From Halorubrum lipolyticum DSM 21995 (GTDB lineage Archaea; Halobacteriota; Halobacteria; Halobacteriales; Haloferacaceae), in NCBI RefSeq assembly GCF_000337375.1, contig NZ_AOJG01000010.1, positions 1 to 64,000 on the forward strand: a stretch of DNA of 64,000 bases, written 5' to 3'. This document shows, in pieces, positions 8,083 to 16,946 of the stretch. The notes below the pieces were generated by a model. That model was not told the DNA's origin. It saw only the letters and a program-made list of their open reading frames with translations, and did not search any database. A program made the translations under genes and the position numbers. Every line of letters begins with the position of its first letter. Within the stretch, counting starts at the first letter, position 1.

Positions 8083-8850
8083 CTACTCCCGGACGAGCAG
8101 CTCGATCTCGTGACCGTCCTGGTCCTTCGTGAACGCGTAGTTGTGGTCGCAGGACTCCGGATCGCGGTAGTCGGCCGCCTCGCGGGTCATCAGCGTGTCC
8201 CACGCCTCGTCGAGGTCGTCGACGCGGACGCAGAGGTGACCCCAGCCGTCGCCCATCGTGTACTCGCGGCCGTCGTAGTTGTAGGTGAGCTCCAGCTTCA
8301 TCGCCTCCTTCGGGGCGTCCTCGGGGGCCATGAAGTAGTTCGCGAAGGTGTCGGCCTCCCAGCGCCCGCGCGCCTCGGCGTGCTCGAACTTGCGGGTCCA
8401 GTAGCCGAGCGCCTCGTCGGCGTCCTCGACGCGGATCATCGTGTGGTCGATGCTCCACTTCGCGCCGTAGTCGCGCTTGACGATCTCGATCTCGTGGCCG
8501 TCGGGGTCCTTCACGAACGCGTAGCGGTTCCCGCAGGACTCGGGGTCGCGGTAGTCGTCGACGCCCGCCGCCATCAGCTCGTCGTACGACTCCTGTAAGG
8601 CGTCCTCGGGGACGCGCACGGCGATGTGGCCCCACGCGTCGCCGATCTCGTAGGTGTTGTCGCCGTGGTTGTAGGTGAGCTCCAGCGTCGCGCCGTCCTC
8701 GTGCATCTCCTCGGGACCGAGGTGGACGTTGGTGAAGGTGTCGGCCTCCCAGCGGCTCTTCTCCTCGTAGTTCAGGTGGGTCTGGTACCAGTCGAGGCTC
8801 TCATCTAAGTCCTCGACGCGGATCATCACGTGGTCGAAGGTTCCGTCCAT
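8083..8850 (-). CDS. Two-domain VOC (glyoxalase/bleomycin-resistance/dioxygenase) superfamily protein
   Basis: A 255-aa protein made of two tandem VOC modules (about 1-120 and 125-255) that share long stretches, including RWEADTF(T/A)N, (E/Q)YT/ELTYN.. and DPESC.NxYAF.KD.DGHEIE. Each module begins with the usual (F)DHVMIRVED / DHTMIRVED strand containing a metal-ligand His, and each ends with a Glu in GHEIE. The family includes glyoxalases, extradiol dioxygenases and isomerases that bind a divalent metal. The substrate is unknown; lactoylglutathione-lyase-like annotation would be a guess. ATG 8850 is chosen because CTTTTGG (8874-8880) lies about 25 bases upstream. Confidence 0.82.
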   Translation of the reverse strand: MDGTFDHVMIRVEDLDESLDWYQTHLNYEEKSRWEADTFTNVHLGPEEMHEDGATLELTYNHGDNTYEIGDAWGHIAVRVPEDALQESYDELMAAGVDDYRDPESCGNRYAFVKDPDGHEIEIVKRDYGAKWSIDHTMIRVEDADEALGYWTRKFEHAEARGRWEADTFANYFMAPEDAPKEAMKLELTYNYDGREYTMGDGWGHLCVRVDDLDEAWDTLMTREAADYRDPESCDHNYAFTKDQDGHEIELLVRE

Positions 8851-9045
8851 ACGCGGTTCATCGGTCGCTCGCCCCAAAAGCGTACTGAAGGGGGGCGAGG
8901 GTGGCCGCGACCGGCTCGCCGCGGGAGGGGAGCCCCGACAAACGCCGTCCGTGTTTTCTGCAGTTACTTTCGGGTTAATAGATAGTCACGGACTCTGATA
9001 CGTAGGTGGCGGGGGACGCCGCGGACGGCGTCGCTCGCCGCACCG

Positions 9046-10191
9046 ATGCAAGACACACGAGATCCGCCGTCGGCCACGACCGACGGCATCGACGAGTCGT
9101 ATCGCGCTGAACCAACGCTCGACGCGGAAGCGGTCCCCGGACCGGGCGCCGTCGGCGCCGGAACCGCTGATTCGCGCGGAACGACTGCGACCGAACCGAC
9201 TCCGATCGAACCGACCGAACCGACTCCGATCGAACCGACCGAACCGACTCCGATCGAACCGACCGACGCGGCCGAGACGGTCGACGCCATGGACCGCGTC
9301 CGCTCCCTCGTCGGGTTCGCCTCGGGCTCCCCGTTCGTGGCGGCGATCGCCGCGATCGAGACGGTCATCGCGACCGTCCTGTTGGGCGTGCCGCTCTCGC
9401 CCGCGCCGGCCGTGGTCGGGCTCGTCGCGTTCGCGGTGTACACCGTCGACCACGTCGCGGACGCGGCGGCGGACGCCCGGTCGACCCCCGAACGCGCGCG
9501 GATCGCCCGCCGATACGGCGACCAGTTGATGATCGCCGCCGCGGTCGCCTACGGGCTCGCCGTGGCGCTCTCGACGCTCGGCGGACCGCTCGCGCTCGGC
9601 GTCGCGCTGCTCCCCGGGGCGTTCTGGATCGCCTACGCCTCCGACTGGCTCCCGAACGCCGGGCGAGCCGTCCGCTCGCTCGCGCCCGACGACGGCCTCG
9701 CGGCCGCGCCGCGGCTCCCCCGCCTGAAGGAGGTGCCCGTCGTCAGTTCCGTCGTCGTCGCCGCCGGGTGGACGATCGCGGTCACGGTCCTCCCGCTGGC
9801 GTTCGCCGACGCCGCGGTGTCGACCCCGACCGTCGCGGTCGCGGTCGCGTACTTCCTCCCGCGGTCGTTCGTCGACACAGAGCTCCCGAACGTCCGGGAC
9901 GTGGCGGCGGACGCCGCCGCGGGGGTCGCGACGCTCCCGATCGTCCTCGGCGTCGCCGGGACCCGACGCGTGCTGTACGGCGTCGACCTCCTGACGGCGG
10001 CGACGCTGGCGGCGGCGACGGCGACCGGGGTTCTCGCGCCGGGACTCGCCGCGGCGCTCGGCGTCGGGATCGCGGCGTCGCTCGCGGTCACCGCGCTCGC
10101 CGGGCGCGTCGACGACGACGCGGTGTTGGGCGTCGCCCCCGACTGCAGCTACCTCGTCGTCGCGGTCGCGCTCGCGTTCGTCGCGGCGTGA
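9046..10191 (+). CDS. UbiA-family prenyltransferase with a repeat-bearing N-terminal extension
   Basis: A 381-aa protein. From about residue 83 (MDRVRSLVGFASG) it is a multi-spanning membrane protein with eight or nine helices and two Asp-rich motifs: VDHVADAAADA, near the first cytoplasmic loop, and DTELPNVRD in the second half. These are the prenyl-diphosphate/Mg-binding motifs of UbiA prenyltransferases, which attach isoprenoid chains to quinone, glycerol or other acceptors. Residues 1-80 form a polar Thr/Pro/Glu-rich extension containing three exact EPTPIEPT repeats. The core could start at ATG 9292 instead. A TATA-like TTAATAG (8975-8981) would give a roughly 40-base leader for the 9046 start. 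Acceptor unknown. Confidence 0.78.
   Translation: MQDTRDPPSATTDGIDESYRAEPTLDAEAVPGPGAVGAGTADSRGTTATEPTPIEPTEPTPIEPTEPTPIEPTDAAETVDAMDRVRSLVGFASGSPFVAAIAAIETVIATVLLGVPLSPAPAVVGLVAFAVYTVDHVADAAADARSTPERARIARRYGDQLMIAAAVAYGLAVALSTLGGPLALGVALLPGAFWIAYASDWLPNAGRAVRSLAPDDGLAAAPRLPRLKEVPVVSSVVVAAGWTIAVTVLPLAFADAAVSTPTVAVAVAYFLPRSFVDTELPNVRDVAADAAAGVATLPIVLGVAGTRRVLYGVDLLTAATLAAATATGVLAPGLAAALGVGIAASLAVTALAGRVDDDAVLGVAPDCSYLVVAVALAFVAA
9193..9264. repeat. Three perfect tandem 24-bp repeats inside the UbiA-family gene
   Basis: Three identical 24-base units (9193-9216, 9217-9240, 9241-9264), in frame, each encode EPTPIEPT in the N-terminal extension. Such tracts change copy number by slippage, so length variation between strains is likely. 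Confidence 0.95.
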
Positions 10192-10340
10192 GCGCGTAAC
10201 GGACCGCGAGTCTGACGGCGGGACTGCGGGGGCGGTGCGACGCCGCCGCGTCCCCGCCGTCAGCCTCGCTGTTTCCGCTCCGCTCACCGCAGACGACCGC
10301 ACGGCAGCGACGAAAATGTCTGCCCTCCGGAACAAAATGA

Positions 10341-10347
10341 TTTATAT
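10341..10347 (+). promoter_or_regulatory. TATA box for the 7TM histidine kinase
   Basis: TTTATAT lies 28 bases before GTG 10369 and is followed by an A/T-rich initiator, so a leaderless transcript is likely. Confidence 0.6.
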
Positions 10348-10368
10348 CAAGACTGTCTGCAATTAATT

Positions 10369-12114
10369 GTGTTCGGGCTGAGCCCCCTCTCGGTCGCGTT
10401 GCTCTCCGCGATCGTGACCGGCACGTCCGCGGCGATCCTCGCGTGGCGCGAGCGACCGGAGGCCGGGGCGACGTGGCTGACGGTGCTGCTCGTCGGGCAG
10501 GTGTGGTGGACGGCATTCCTCGTCTTCGAACTGGAGGCGCCGACGCTCGCGGCGAAGTCGCTCTGGTACGACGTGCAGTGGCTCGGCGTGGTGATCATCC
10601 CCGTCGGCTGGCTGCTGTTCGCGCTGGAGTACACGGGACGTGACCGGTACGTGACGCCGAGGTACGTGGCGGCGCTCCTCGTCGTGCCCGTCGTCACGCT
10701 GGTCGTCGTCGCGACCGGCGACCCGTGGGGGCTCGTGGTCACCGACCGCGAGGTCGCGGCGACCGCGGTCGGGTCGTTCCTCCGCGTCGAGACGGGGGCG
10801 TGGTACTACGTCGTCGCCGGGTACACGTACCTGCTCGGGGTGTTCGGCTCGATCCCGATCCTCCAGCTCGTCCGCGACGACGCGCGTCCGTTCCGCGGGC
10901 AGAGCGCCGCGCTGCTCGTGGGGACGGCGGCGCCGTGGGCCAGCAGCGTCCTCTACCTCACCGGGACGTTCCCGGTCGCCGGGCTGGACCCGACGCCGCT
11001 CGCGTTCGCGGTCTCGGGGGTCGCGTACCTGCTCGCGCTCTCTCGGTTCCGGCTGCTCACCCTCGCGCCGGCGCCGCGTCGGCGCGCGCGGCAGTTGGTG
11101 TTCGAGAACCTCCACGACCCGGCGTTCGTGATCGGGACCGAGGGGTACGTGATCGACTTGAACCAGAGCGCCGCGGAGCGGTTCGGGATCGACCGACGGG
11201 CCGCGATCGGCGAGGAGGCCGACGCGGTCGTCCCGCGGTACGACGAGGTCTCGGCGGCGGACTCGGACCGGTCTCCGCTCTCCGTCGTGGGGTCCCGGGG
11301 TCGCCGCCCCTACGAGGTCACCGTCCGGTGCATCTCCGACGGCCACGGGCGACCGACCGGCGAGGTGGTCGTGTTCCACGACGTCGGCGAGTACCTCGGG
11401 CAACAGCAGCGGCTGGACGTGCTCAACCGCGTGTTCAGACACGACGTGCGGACGGAGACGAACCTGATCTACGGGTACGCCGACCTGCTCCGCGAGGACC
11501 CGACCGACGAGCACGCGCTGGCGGTGGTCAAGCAGAGCGCCGCGCGCATCCTCGATCTCAGCGAGCGCACCCGGACGGCGAGCGAGCTGTTCAACCCGAT
11601 GTCGGAGGCGTCGCCCCCCGTCCCGCTCGACGTGCTCGTCGACGAGGCCGTCGGGACGCTCCGGACCGAGTTCCCGGACGCGAACGTCTCCGTCGAGGGC
11701 GACGTGCCGGGAGTCCAGGTTCCGGCGGTGTTACGGGTGGTCGCGGAGAGCCTGTGTTCGAACGCGGTCCGGCACAACGACAGCGAACCCCCCTCCGTGT
11801 GGCTCAGTGTCGCCGCGGAGGACGGGTGGGTCGATCTCTCCGTGGCCGACGACGGCCCCGGGATCGACGACGCGGAACGCGAGGTCCTGAAGCGCGGGAC
11901 CGAGACGCCGCTCGAACACGGCAGCGGGCTTGGCCTGTGGATCGTGAAGTGGGGCGTCGATCAGGTCGGCGGGAACGTCTCGTTCGCGGACCGGGAGCCG
12001 CGCGGAACGGTCGTCACCGTCTCGGTGCCGATCAGGGACGACGAGGGCGGCGGCGAAGGCGCGGACGACGCGGGCGGCAGCGAGGACAGGGGCGACGCGG
12101 ACGCGGGTCGGTAG
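10369..12114 (+). CDS. Membrane-bound histidine kinase with 7TM sensor and PAS domain
   Basis: A 581-aa sensor kinase. The first 230 or so residues contain seven hydrophobic helices resembling the haloarchaeal histidine-kinase N-terminal 7TM domain. A PAS domain follows (about 240-345, starting VFENLHDPAFVIGTEGYVIDLN). The phospho-acceptor His is H358 in FRHDVRTETNLI, and the HATPase_c domain shows N, G1 (DDGPGID) and G2 (GSGLGLWIVKWG) boxes. The tail is acidic and disordered. It probably reports a membrane or extracellular signal to an unlinked response regulator, since none is adjacent. It starts with GTG, supported by a TATA box 28 bases upstream. Confidence 0.88.
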   Translation: MFGLSPLSVALLSAIVTGTSAAILAWRERPEAGATWLTVLLVGQVWWTAFLVFELEAPTLAAKSLWYDVQWLGVVIIPVGWLLFALEYTGRDRYVTPRYVAALLVVPVVTLVVVATGDPWGLVVTDREVAATAVGSFLRVETGAWYYVVAGYTYLLGVFGSIPILQLVRDDARPFRGQSAALLVGTAAPWASSVLYLTGTFPVAGLDPTPLAFAVSGVAYLLALSRFRLLTLAPAPRRRARQLVFENLHDPAFVIGTEGYVIDLNQSAAERFGIDRRAAIGEEADAVVPRYDEVSAADSDRSPLSVVGSRGRRPYEVTVRCISDGHGRPTGEVVVFHDVGEYLGQQQRLDVLNRVFRHDVRTETNLIYGYADLLREDPTDEHALAVVKQSAARILDLSERTRTASELFNPMSEASPPVPLDVLVDEAVGTLRTEFPDANVSVEGDVPGVQVPAVLRVVAESLCSNAVRHNDSEPPSVWLSVAAEDGWVDLSVADDGPGIDDAEREVLKRGTETPLEHGSGLGLWIVKWGVDQVGGNVSFADREPRGTVVTVSVPIRDDEGGGEGADDAGGSEDRGDADAGR

Positions 12115-12144
12115 GCACTTGTCCGGCGCCGGCCACGTCGAAAC

Positions 12145-12573
12145 ATGGACACCTATCTCCCGTACGCCCTGCTCGCGATGGGTGCGTACGCGTTGGTCTC
12201 GCCGCTGATGCGCGTCGCGACGACCGGTCCCAACGCGATCCCGAGCGACGTCGCGGTCGTCGTTTCGAACTCGCTTCTCATCCTCATGGCCGTCGGCGTG
12301 CTCGCGTACACCGGACAGGGGTTCGCGGAGCACCTCTCCTCGCCGAAAATGATCCACGTGCTGGCGGCCGGCGTCTTCCTCGGGATCGGAATCCTGGCGC
12401 TGTACCGCTCGCTGGCGCTCGGCCCGGTGAGCGTCGTGACGCCCATCTTCGCGATGTTCCTTGTGTTCTCCTCCGTGATCGGCTTCCTCGTCTTAGGGGA
12501 GTCGTTCACCGCGCGGAAGGCGCTGGGGATCGCCTTCGCTGTGGCGTCGGTGTACCTCGTGTCGGGCGCCTGA
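12145..12573 (+). CDS. Single-domain EamA/DMT-superfamily transporter
   Basis: A 142-aa membrane protein with about five helices and the EamA signature near its C-terminus (LGPVSVVTPIFAMFLVFSSVIGFLVLGESFTARKALG). It is half the length of the usual two-domain DMT exporters and would have to act as a dimer, like EmrE-size proteins. Family members move metabolites, amino acids or drugs across the membrane; the substrate is unknown. It begins 30 bases after the kinase gene on the same strand, so the two may be co-transcribed. Confidence 0.82.
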   Translation: MDTYLPYALLAMGAYALVSPLMRVATTGPNAIPSDVAVVVSNSLLILMAVGVLAYTGQGFAEHLSSPKMIHVLAAGVFLGIGILALYRSLALGPVSVVTPIFAMFLVFSSVIGFLVLGESFTARKALGIAFAVASVYLVSGA

Positions 12574-12689
12574 GTCCGGTCCCGGTCTCGACGCCGCGCG
12601 TCGGCGCCCCGTGTCGACGCCCCGATCCGGAAACGCCCGCCGCGTGACGAAATCCCTTTACTACCGACGGAGAAAGGGGTGTACTCCCA

Positions 12690-14189
12690 GTGGCTCGCCT
12701 CCCGAACCCCTTCCGTGCGCTCATCTTATACATCGGCTTCGCCCTCGCGAAGGCGGGACTGATCGACCGTCACCGCGTGGTCCGGACCACGGACCTCGCG
12801 TGGCCACGGATCGTCACGGGGATCGCTCGGATGTCGAAGAACGCGGTCGACGTGGCGATGGTCGGCGTCGCCGTCGGCACCAGCGCCGTCGCCGGCGTCG
12901 GCTTCGCCGGCCCCTACTGGGGGCTCGCGTTCGCGCTCGGCGGGGGCGTCGCCGGCGGCACCATCGCCCTCGTCTCCCAGCGCTTCGGCGCGGAGGCGTA
13001 CGGGGAGCTCGGCGACGCCGTCCGGGCGAGCGTCCTCCTCGCGATCCTCATCACGATCCCAGTCTCGGCCGTCTTCTGGACGTTCTCGACGCGATTCATC
13101 GACGTGTTGAGCAGCAACGAGGCCGCGATCGCGTTCGGCGCCGACTACCTCCGGATCGTGGGGCTCGGCGTCCCCTTCGCCGCGCTCAACCTCGTCGGGA
13201 GCCGGGTGCTCGTCGGCTGCGACGACGCCTACACCGCGATGCAGGTCCGGGCGGGCGGCGCGGTCGCGAACATCGTCTTGAGCGCCGCGTTCATCTTCGG
13301 GCTGGGGTGGGGCGTCGAGGGCGCCGCGCTCGGCACCGTCCTCTCGAACGTGCTCGCCGTCGCCGCGTTCACCGTCGGGCTCGTTCGGGGCCGAGTCCCC
13401 GGGATCGGCGAGTTCCCGATCGCGATCGACCCGTTCGGCTCGTACGTGAACCCGGACATGCTCCGCGACCTCGTGGAGATCGGCGTCCCGGTCGGCGCGC
13501 GTAACCTCGTGTGGACCGTCGCGGAGTTCCCAATGCTCGCCATCCTCGACGTCTTCGGCGAGAACACCGTCGCGGCGTTCGTCATCGCCCGGCGCATCTG
13601 GGGGATCATGAACGCCCCCGGCTGGGGCTTCGGGCTCGCCTCCTCCAGCCTGGTCGGGCAGGAGCTCGGCGGCGAAGACCCCGCGGAGGCGGAGGCGTAC
13701 GCCAGCGACATCATCCGCTTCTCCGTGGCGACGTACGTCGTCTTCGCGGCGCTGACGGCCGTCTTCGCGACCGACATCGTCACGCTGTTCGCCGAGACGC
13801 CCGACAGCCCCGAGATCCCGATCGCCGTGAACCTCGTGTACGCGGCGTGCGTCGCCGTCATCTTCCAGGGGATCTCGGGCGGCGCGGCGGGGCCGCTCGA
13901 CGCGGCCGGCGACACGAAGATCCCATTCGCGAGCCAGTTCCTCGGGATGTTCTGCGTGTCGATCCCGCTGGCGTACGTCGGGGCCCGCGAGACGACGCCC
14001 GCGATCGACGTGCCGGGGCTCGCGACGATCCCGGAGATCGCGCTCCCCGCGATCGGGCTGTGGGGGGTGTACCTCGCGTTCGTCGCCGAGACGACGATCC
14101 CCGCCGCGATCAACTACTGGCGGTTCCGCTCCGGGAAGTGGAAGAAGATAAGCGAGGCGTACCGGCCGGACGCGCCGGCCGACGACTGA
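12690..14189 (+). CDS. MATE-family multidrug/toxin efflux transporter
   Basis: A 499-aa protein with about twelve transmembrane helices in two pseudo-symmetric halves, typical of MATE antiporters (ARMSKNAVDVAMVGVAVGTSAVAGVGFAGPYW in the first half, VFGENTVAAFVIARRIWGIMNAPGWGFGLASSSLVGQELG in the second). MATE proteins expel cationic drugs or metabolites using Na+ or H+ gradients, fitting a halophile. GTG 12690 is preceded by CCTTTACTAC about 30 bases upstream. It follows a short gap after the DMT transporter. Confidence 0.9.
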   Translation: MARLPNPFRALILYIGFALAKAGLIDRHRVVRTTDLAWPRIVTGIARMSKNAVDVAMVGVAVGTSAVAGVGFAGPYWGLAFALGGGVAGGTIALVSQRFGAEAYGELGDAVRASVLLAILITIPVSAVFWTFSTRFIDVLSSNEAAIAFGADYLRIVGLGVPFAALNLVGSRVLVGCDDAYTAMQVRAGGAVANIVLSAAFIFGLGWGVEGAALGTVLSNVLAVAAFTVGLVRGRVPGIGEFPIAIDPFGSYVNPDMLRDLVEIGVPVGARNLVWTVAEFPMLAILDVFGENTVAAFVIARRIWGIMNAPGWGFGLASSSLVGQELGGEDPAEAEAYASDIIRFSVATYVVFAALTAVFATDIVTLFAETPDSPEIPIAVNLVYAACVAVIFQGISGGAAGPLDAAGDTKIPFASQFLGMFCVSIPLAYVGARETTPAIDVPGLATIPEIALPAIGLWGVYLAFVAETTIPAAINYWRFRSGKWKKISEAYRPDAPADD

Positions 14190-14284
14190 TCTCCCTCGCG
14201 GTCCCCTCCGGCGAACGGACGAGTTAGCCCGGCGGCTACCGGGGTAACGTCCGCATAGCAATACCGCTAGGGACGAATATTCAC

Positions 14285-15556
14285 GTGTCCATGAACTTCG
14301 AGCGTCTCACAGCGGTCGGCGTCGCCGTCCTCGGTACCGTCTTCCTCGTCGCCGCCCTCGCGGCCGGCGGCGCGGCCGGTACCGACGTGACGCTCACCGT
14401 GTCCGTCGTCGATCAGGACGGCGATCCGGTCGGCGACGTGGAGGTGATCGCGACGTGGGAGACGGAGGACGACGAGACGCGCACGGCCACCGGAACGACG
14501 GCGAGCAACGGGAAGGTGTTCCTCGACGCCCCGGAGAACGCGACCGTCGAACTCGATGTCGACGACGACACCTACATCCGCAACCGACCGCTCACGGTCG
14601 AGGAGGCGAGCGAGTCAGCGGTCGATCTCGGAGTCGTGCGCAGCGGGACCGCGACTGTCTCGGTCGTCGACACGGAGGACCGGCCGCAGGCGGACGCGCG
14701 GGTGCGGGTCCGTGAGGGCGGTCGCACCGTGGACAGCGGGCGGACCGACGAGTCGGGCGCGTTCACGTCGGACCGGTTGGAGCGCGGCACGTACGAGCTC
14801 AGAGTCGTGAAACCCGGGTTCAACGAGACGATACAGGAGATAAACGTGACCGGGGAGGCGAACGCGAGCGTCGAGATCGAACGCGGCACCGTGTCGCTCG
14901 ACGTCCGCGTCCTCGACGACCACTTCGACCCGCCGACGGCGATCGAGACGGGGACGATCCGGGTGGAGTCGTCCGTCTACGACGCCGAGGTGACCATCAC
15001 CGAGGGCACCGTCTCGCTGAACGTTCCCGTCAACGTCGACTACACCGCGGAAGTCGTCAAAGACGGGTACGGCGCGGGGTCACAGATGATCTCCGTCGGG
15101 GAGTCGGACGTGAACGCGAACGTGACGGCACAGCGGACGCCGACGCTCTCGGTGACCCCGGCGAACGAGCGGGTGCTCGTGGGCGAGACGACCCGCGTCA
15201 CCGTGCGCAACGCCTACGACGAGCCCGTCGAGGGGGTGACCGTGGAGGTCGACGGAACCGAGGTCGGCGAGACCGACGACAGCGGCGAGCTCGCGGTGTC
15301 CATCGACGAGGCCGGCGAGCGGGAGGTCGTCGCGACCGACGGCGACGTCACGTCCGAACCGGCCGCGATCACGGGCGTCGACGAAGGCGGCGACGCGAAC
15401 GAGACGGACGACGCGAACGAGACGAACGGCTCCGACGGGACGGGCGACTCCGGTGAGACCGACGACGGCTCGCCCGGGTTCGGCGTCGTCGCCGCGGTCG
15501 CGGCGCTACTCGGAGCCGTCGCCGTCGGAGTGAGGCGCGGGAGAGGGCCCGACTGA
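14285..15556 (+). CDS. Secreted surface protein with repeated Ig/CarboxypepD-reg-like domains and PGF-CTERM-like anchor
   Basis: A 423-aa exported protein. An N-terminal signal helix (VGVAVLGTVFLVAALAAGGAAG) is followed by three to four beta-sandwich repeats of about 80-100 aa (VTLTVSVVDQDGDPVGDVEV, ATVSVVDTEDRPQADARV, PTLSVTPANERVLVGETTRV). Then comes a Thr/Asp/Asn linker with several N-glycosylation sequons, and a C-terminal SPGFG plus hydrophobic helix plus Arg cluster. The end matches the PGF-CTERM sorting signal processed by archaeosortase, which anchors proteins to the cell surface. A start at ATG 14291 is equally possible. The function is structural or adhesive at best; no catalytic motif is seen. 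Confidence 0.78.
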   Translation: MSMNFERLTAVGVAVLGTVFLVAALAAGGAAGTDVTLTVSVVDQDGDPVGDVEVIATWETEDDETRTATGTTASNGKVFLDAPENATVELDVDDDTYIRNRPLTVEEASESAVDLGVVRSGTATVSVVDTEDRPQADARVRVREGGRTVDSGRTDESGAFTSDRLERGTYELRVVKPGFNETIQEINVTGEANASVEIERGTVSLDVRVLDDHFDPPTAIETGTIRVESSVYDAEVTITEGTVSLNVPVNVDYTAEVVKDGYGAGSQMISVGESDVNANVTAQRTPTLSVTPANERVLVGETTRVTVRNAYDEPVEGVTVEVDGTEVGETDDSGELAVSIDEAGEREVVATDGDVTSEPAAITGVDEGGDANETDDANETNGSDGTGDSGETDDGSPGFGVVAAVAALLGAVAVGVRRGRGPD

Positions 15557-15573
15557 CGCCGATAGAGCCGGTC

Positions 15574-16785
15574 TCACCACGCCTCGCGCAGCACGCCCTC
15601 GATCGACTCCGGAGCCGCGTCGAGCCCCTCCGGGGCGCGGTCCATCGACCAGTCGTCCGCGACGTACCGGGCGATCGCGGGGAAGTCGGCCTCTTCGACC
15701 GGGTCCAGCTCCCGGAGCCGCGAGGGGACCGGGAGCGAGTCGCGGACGGCGGCGACCTCGCTGACCACGTCCTCGGCGATCGCGTCGCCGTCGCGGCCCG
15801 CGGTCGCGACGCCGAGCCCGTTCGCGAGCGCCCGGCGGCTCGCGTCCACCTCGTCGAAGAGGTACGCGAGGACGTGCGGCGCGACCGCCGCGTGGACCGC
15901 CCCCTGCTGTACGTCGTACCGGCGCGCGAACCCGTGGCCGAACGCGTGGATCACCGAGATCTTCCGGTCGAGCTGGACGAGGAGCGAGCCGACCACGGCG
16001 CGGTCGGTCGCCGACGGCCCCTCGGGTCGGTCGCCGGCGACGCGCGGGAGCGCGTCCCGGAGGAGCCGCGTCCCGTGAATCGCGGTCGCGTCGCTCACGG
16101 GCGAGGCGTCGGCCGCGTACGGCGTCTCGATCCCCTTGTCGAACCCGTTCATCGCCGATCCCGCCAACACCGACCGCGGGGTCGTCTCGAACAGCGCCGG
16201 GTCCGCGAGGTCGATCGCGGGCATCGCGCCGCCGCCGCTGACGGTCATCGGCTGGCCGGTGGGCGACGCGTCCGCGTCGAGCACCTCCAGCGACCCGCCC
16301 GTGGAGACGTCCGCGCCCGCGAACGTCGTCGGGATCACGACGACGGGGATCGCGGGGTCGGTCCCGGGCGCGAGGTCGCCGAGCGCGTCCGCCCCGGCCT
16401 CGGCGTCATCCCGGAGGTCGGCGAGGTCGCGTCCGTCGACGTCGAGCAGGGTCGCCTGTCGCGCGATGTCGAGGCTGCTCCCGCCGCCGACGGCGACGAG
16501 GGCGTCGGCACCGACCTCCGCCCGTCGGTCGAGCAGGTCGAACGCCGTCTCGACGCGCTTGTCCGGCGTCGTCCCGTCGAAGACGCCCGCGAGCCGGTCG
16601 CCGAGCCCCTCGCGTATCGGGTCCATCAGGTCGTCGTTGGCACCGACGTTCGAGCCGCAGACGACGAGCGCGTCGCCGAGCCCCCGCTCCCCGAGGGCGT
16701 CGCCGAGCTCGGCGGCGCGCCCGCGCCCGTACCGGATCTGACAGCCCTGATAGCCGTGCTCGAAGGAGTCCGCGATCGGTAGCAT
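15574..16785 (-). CDS. Iron-containing (group III) alcohol dehydrogenase family protein
   Basis: A 403-aa dehydroquinate-synthase-fold protein. The nucleotide-binding GGGSSLD follows LVAVG near residue 95, and metal-ligand histidines are visible in SVIHAFGHGFARRYDVQQGAVHAAVAPH, the pattern of Fe/Zn-dependent group III alcohol dehydrogenases. It would oxidise an alcohol or reduce an aldehyde with NAD(P). ATG 16785 is chosen over an upstream in-frame ATG at 16944 because homology begins here (FEHGYQGCQIRYGRG) and the upstream segment is low-complexity Arg/Gly. Substrate unknown. It is divergent from the RNA-ligase-like gene. Confidence 0.83.
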   Translation of the reverse strand: MLPIADSFEHGYQGCQIRYGRGRAAELGDALGERGLGDALVVCGSNVGANDDLMDPIREGLGDRLAGVFDGTTPDKRVETAFDLLDRRAEVGADALVAVGGGSSLDIARQATLLDVDGRDLADLRDDAEAGADALGDLAPGTDPAIPVVVIPTTFAGADVSTGGSLEVLDADASPTGQPMTVSGGGAMPAIDLADPALFETTPRSVLAGSAMNGFDKGIETPYAADASPVSDATAIHGTRLLRDALPRVAGDRPEGPSATDRAVVGSLLVQLDRKISVIHAFGHGFARRYDVQQGAVHAAVAPHVLAYLFDEVDASRRALANGLGVATAGRDGDAIAEDVVSEVAAVRDSLPVPSRLRELDPVEEADFPAIARYVADDWSMDRAPEGLDAAPESIEGVLREAW

Positions 16786-16946
16786 CGACCGCCGATACGC
16801 CAGGACGCGGTTTGTAACTGTGGGGGCGAGAGGCGGGCTCGCGGGGAGTCGGAGCGGGCGTCTCCGACGGACGACACCGCGCCCGCGACCCCAAAGAGCC
16901 AACCCGCTCCGGGACGCACGCTTCGACGACCCAGAGTCGCCCACTC

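Noticed and set aside
9193-9264. Tandem repeats considered as a CRISPR fragment
   Set aside because: Units are contiguous without spacers, in frame inside a gene and a multiple of three long.
12726-14261. A 511-codon frame antisense to the MATE transporter
   Set aside because: The product is Arg/Asp/Glu-rich low complexity; the opposite strand encodes a clear twelve-helix transporter.
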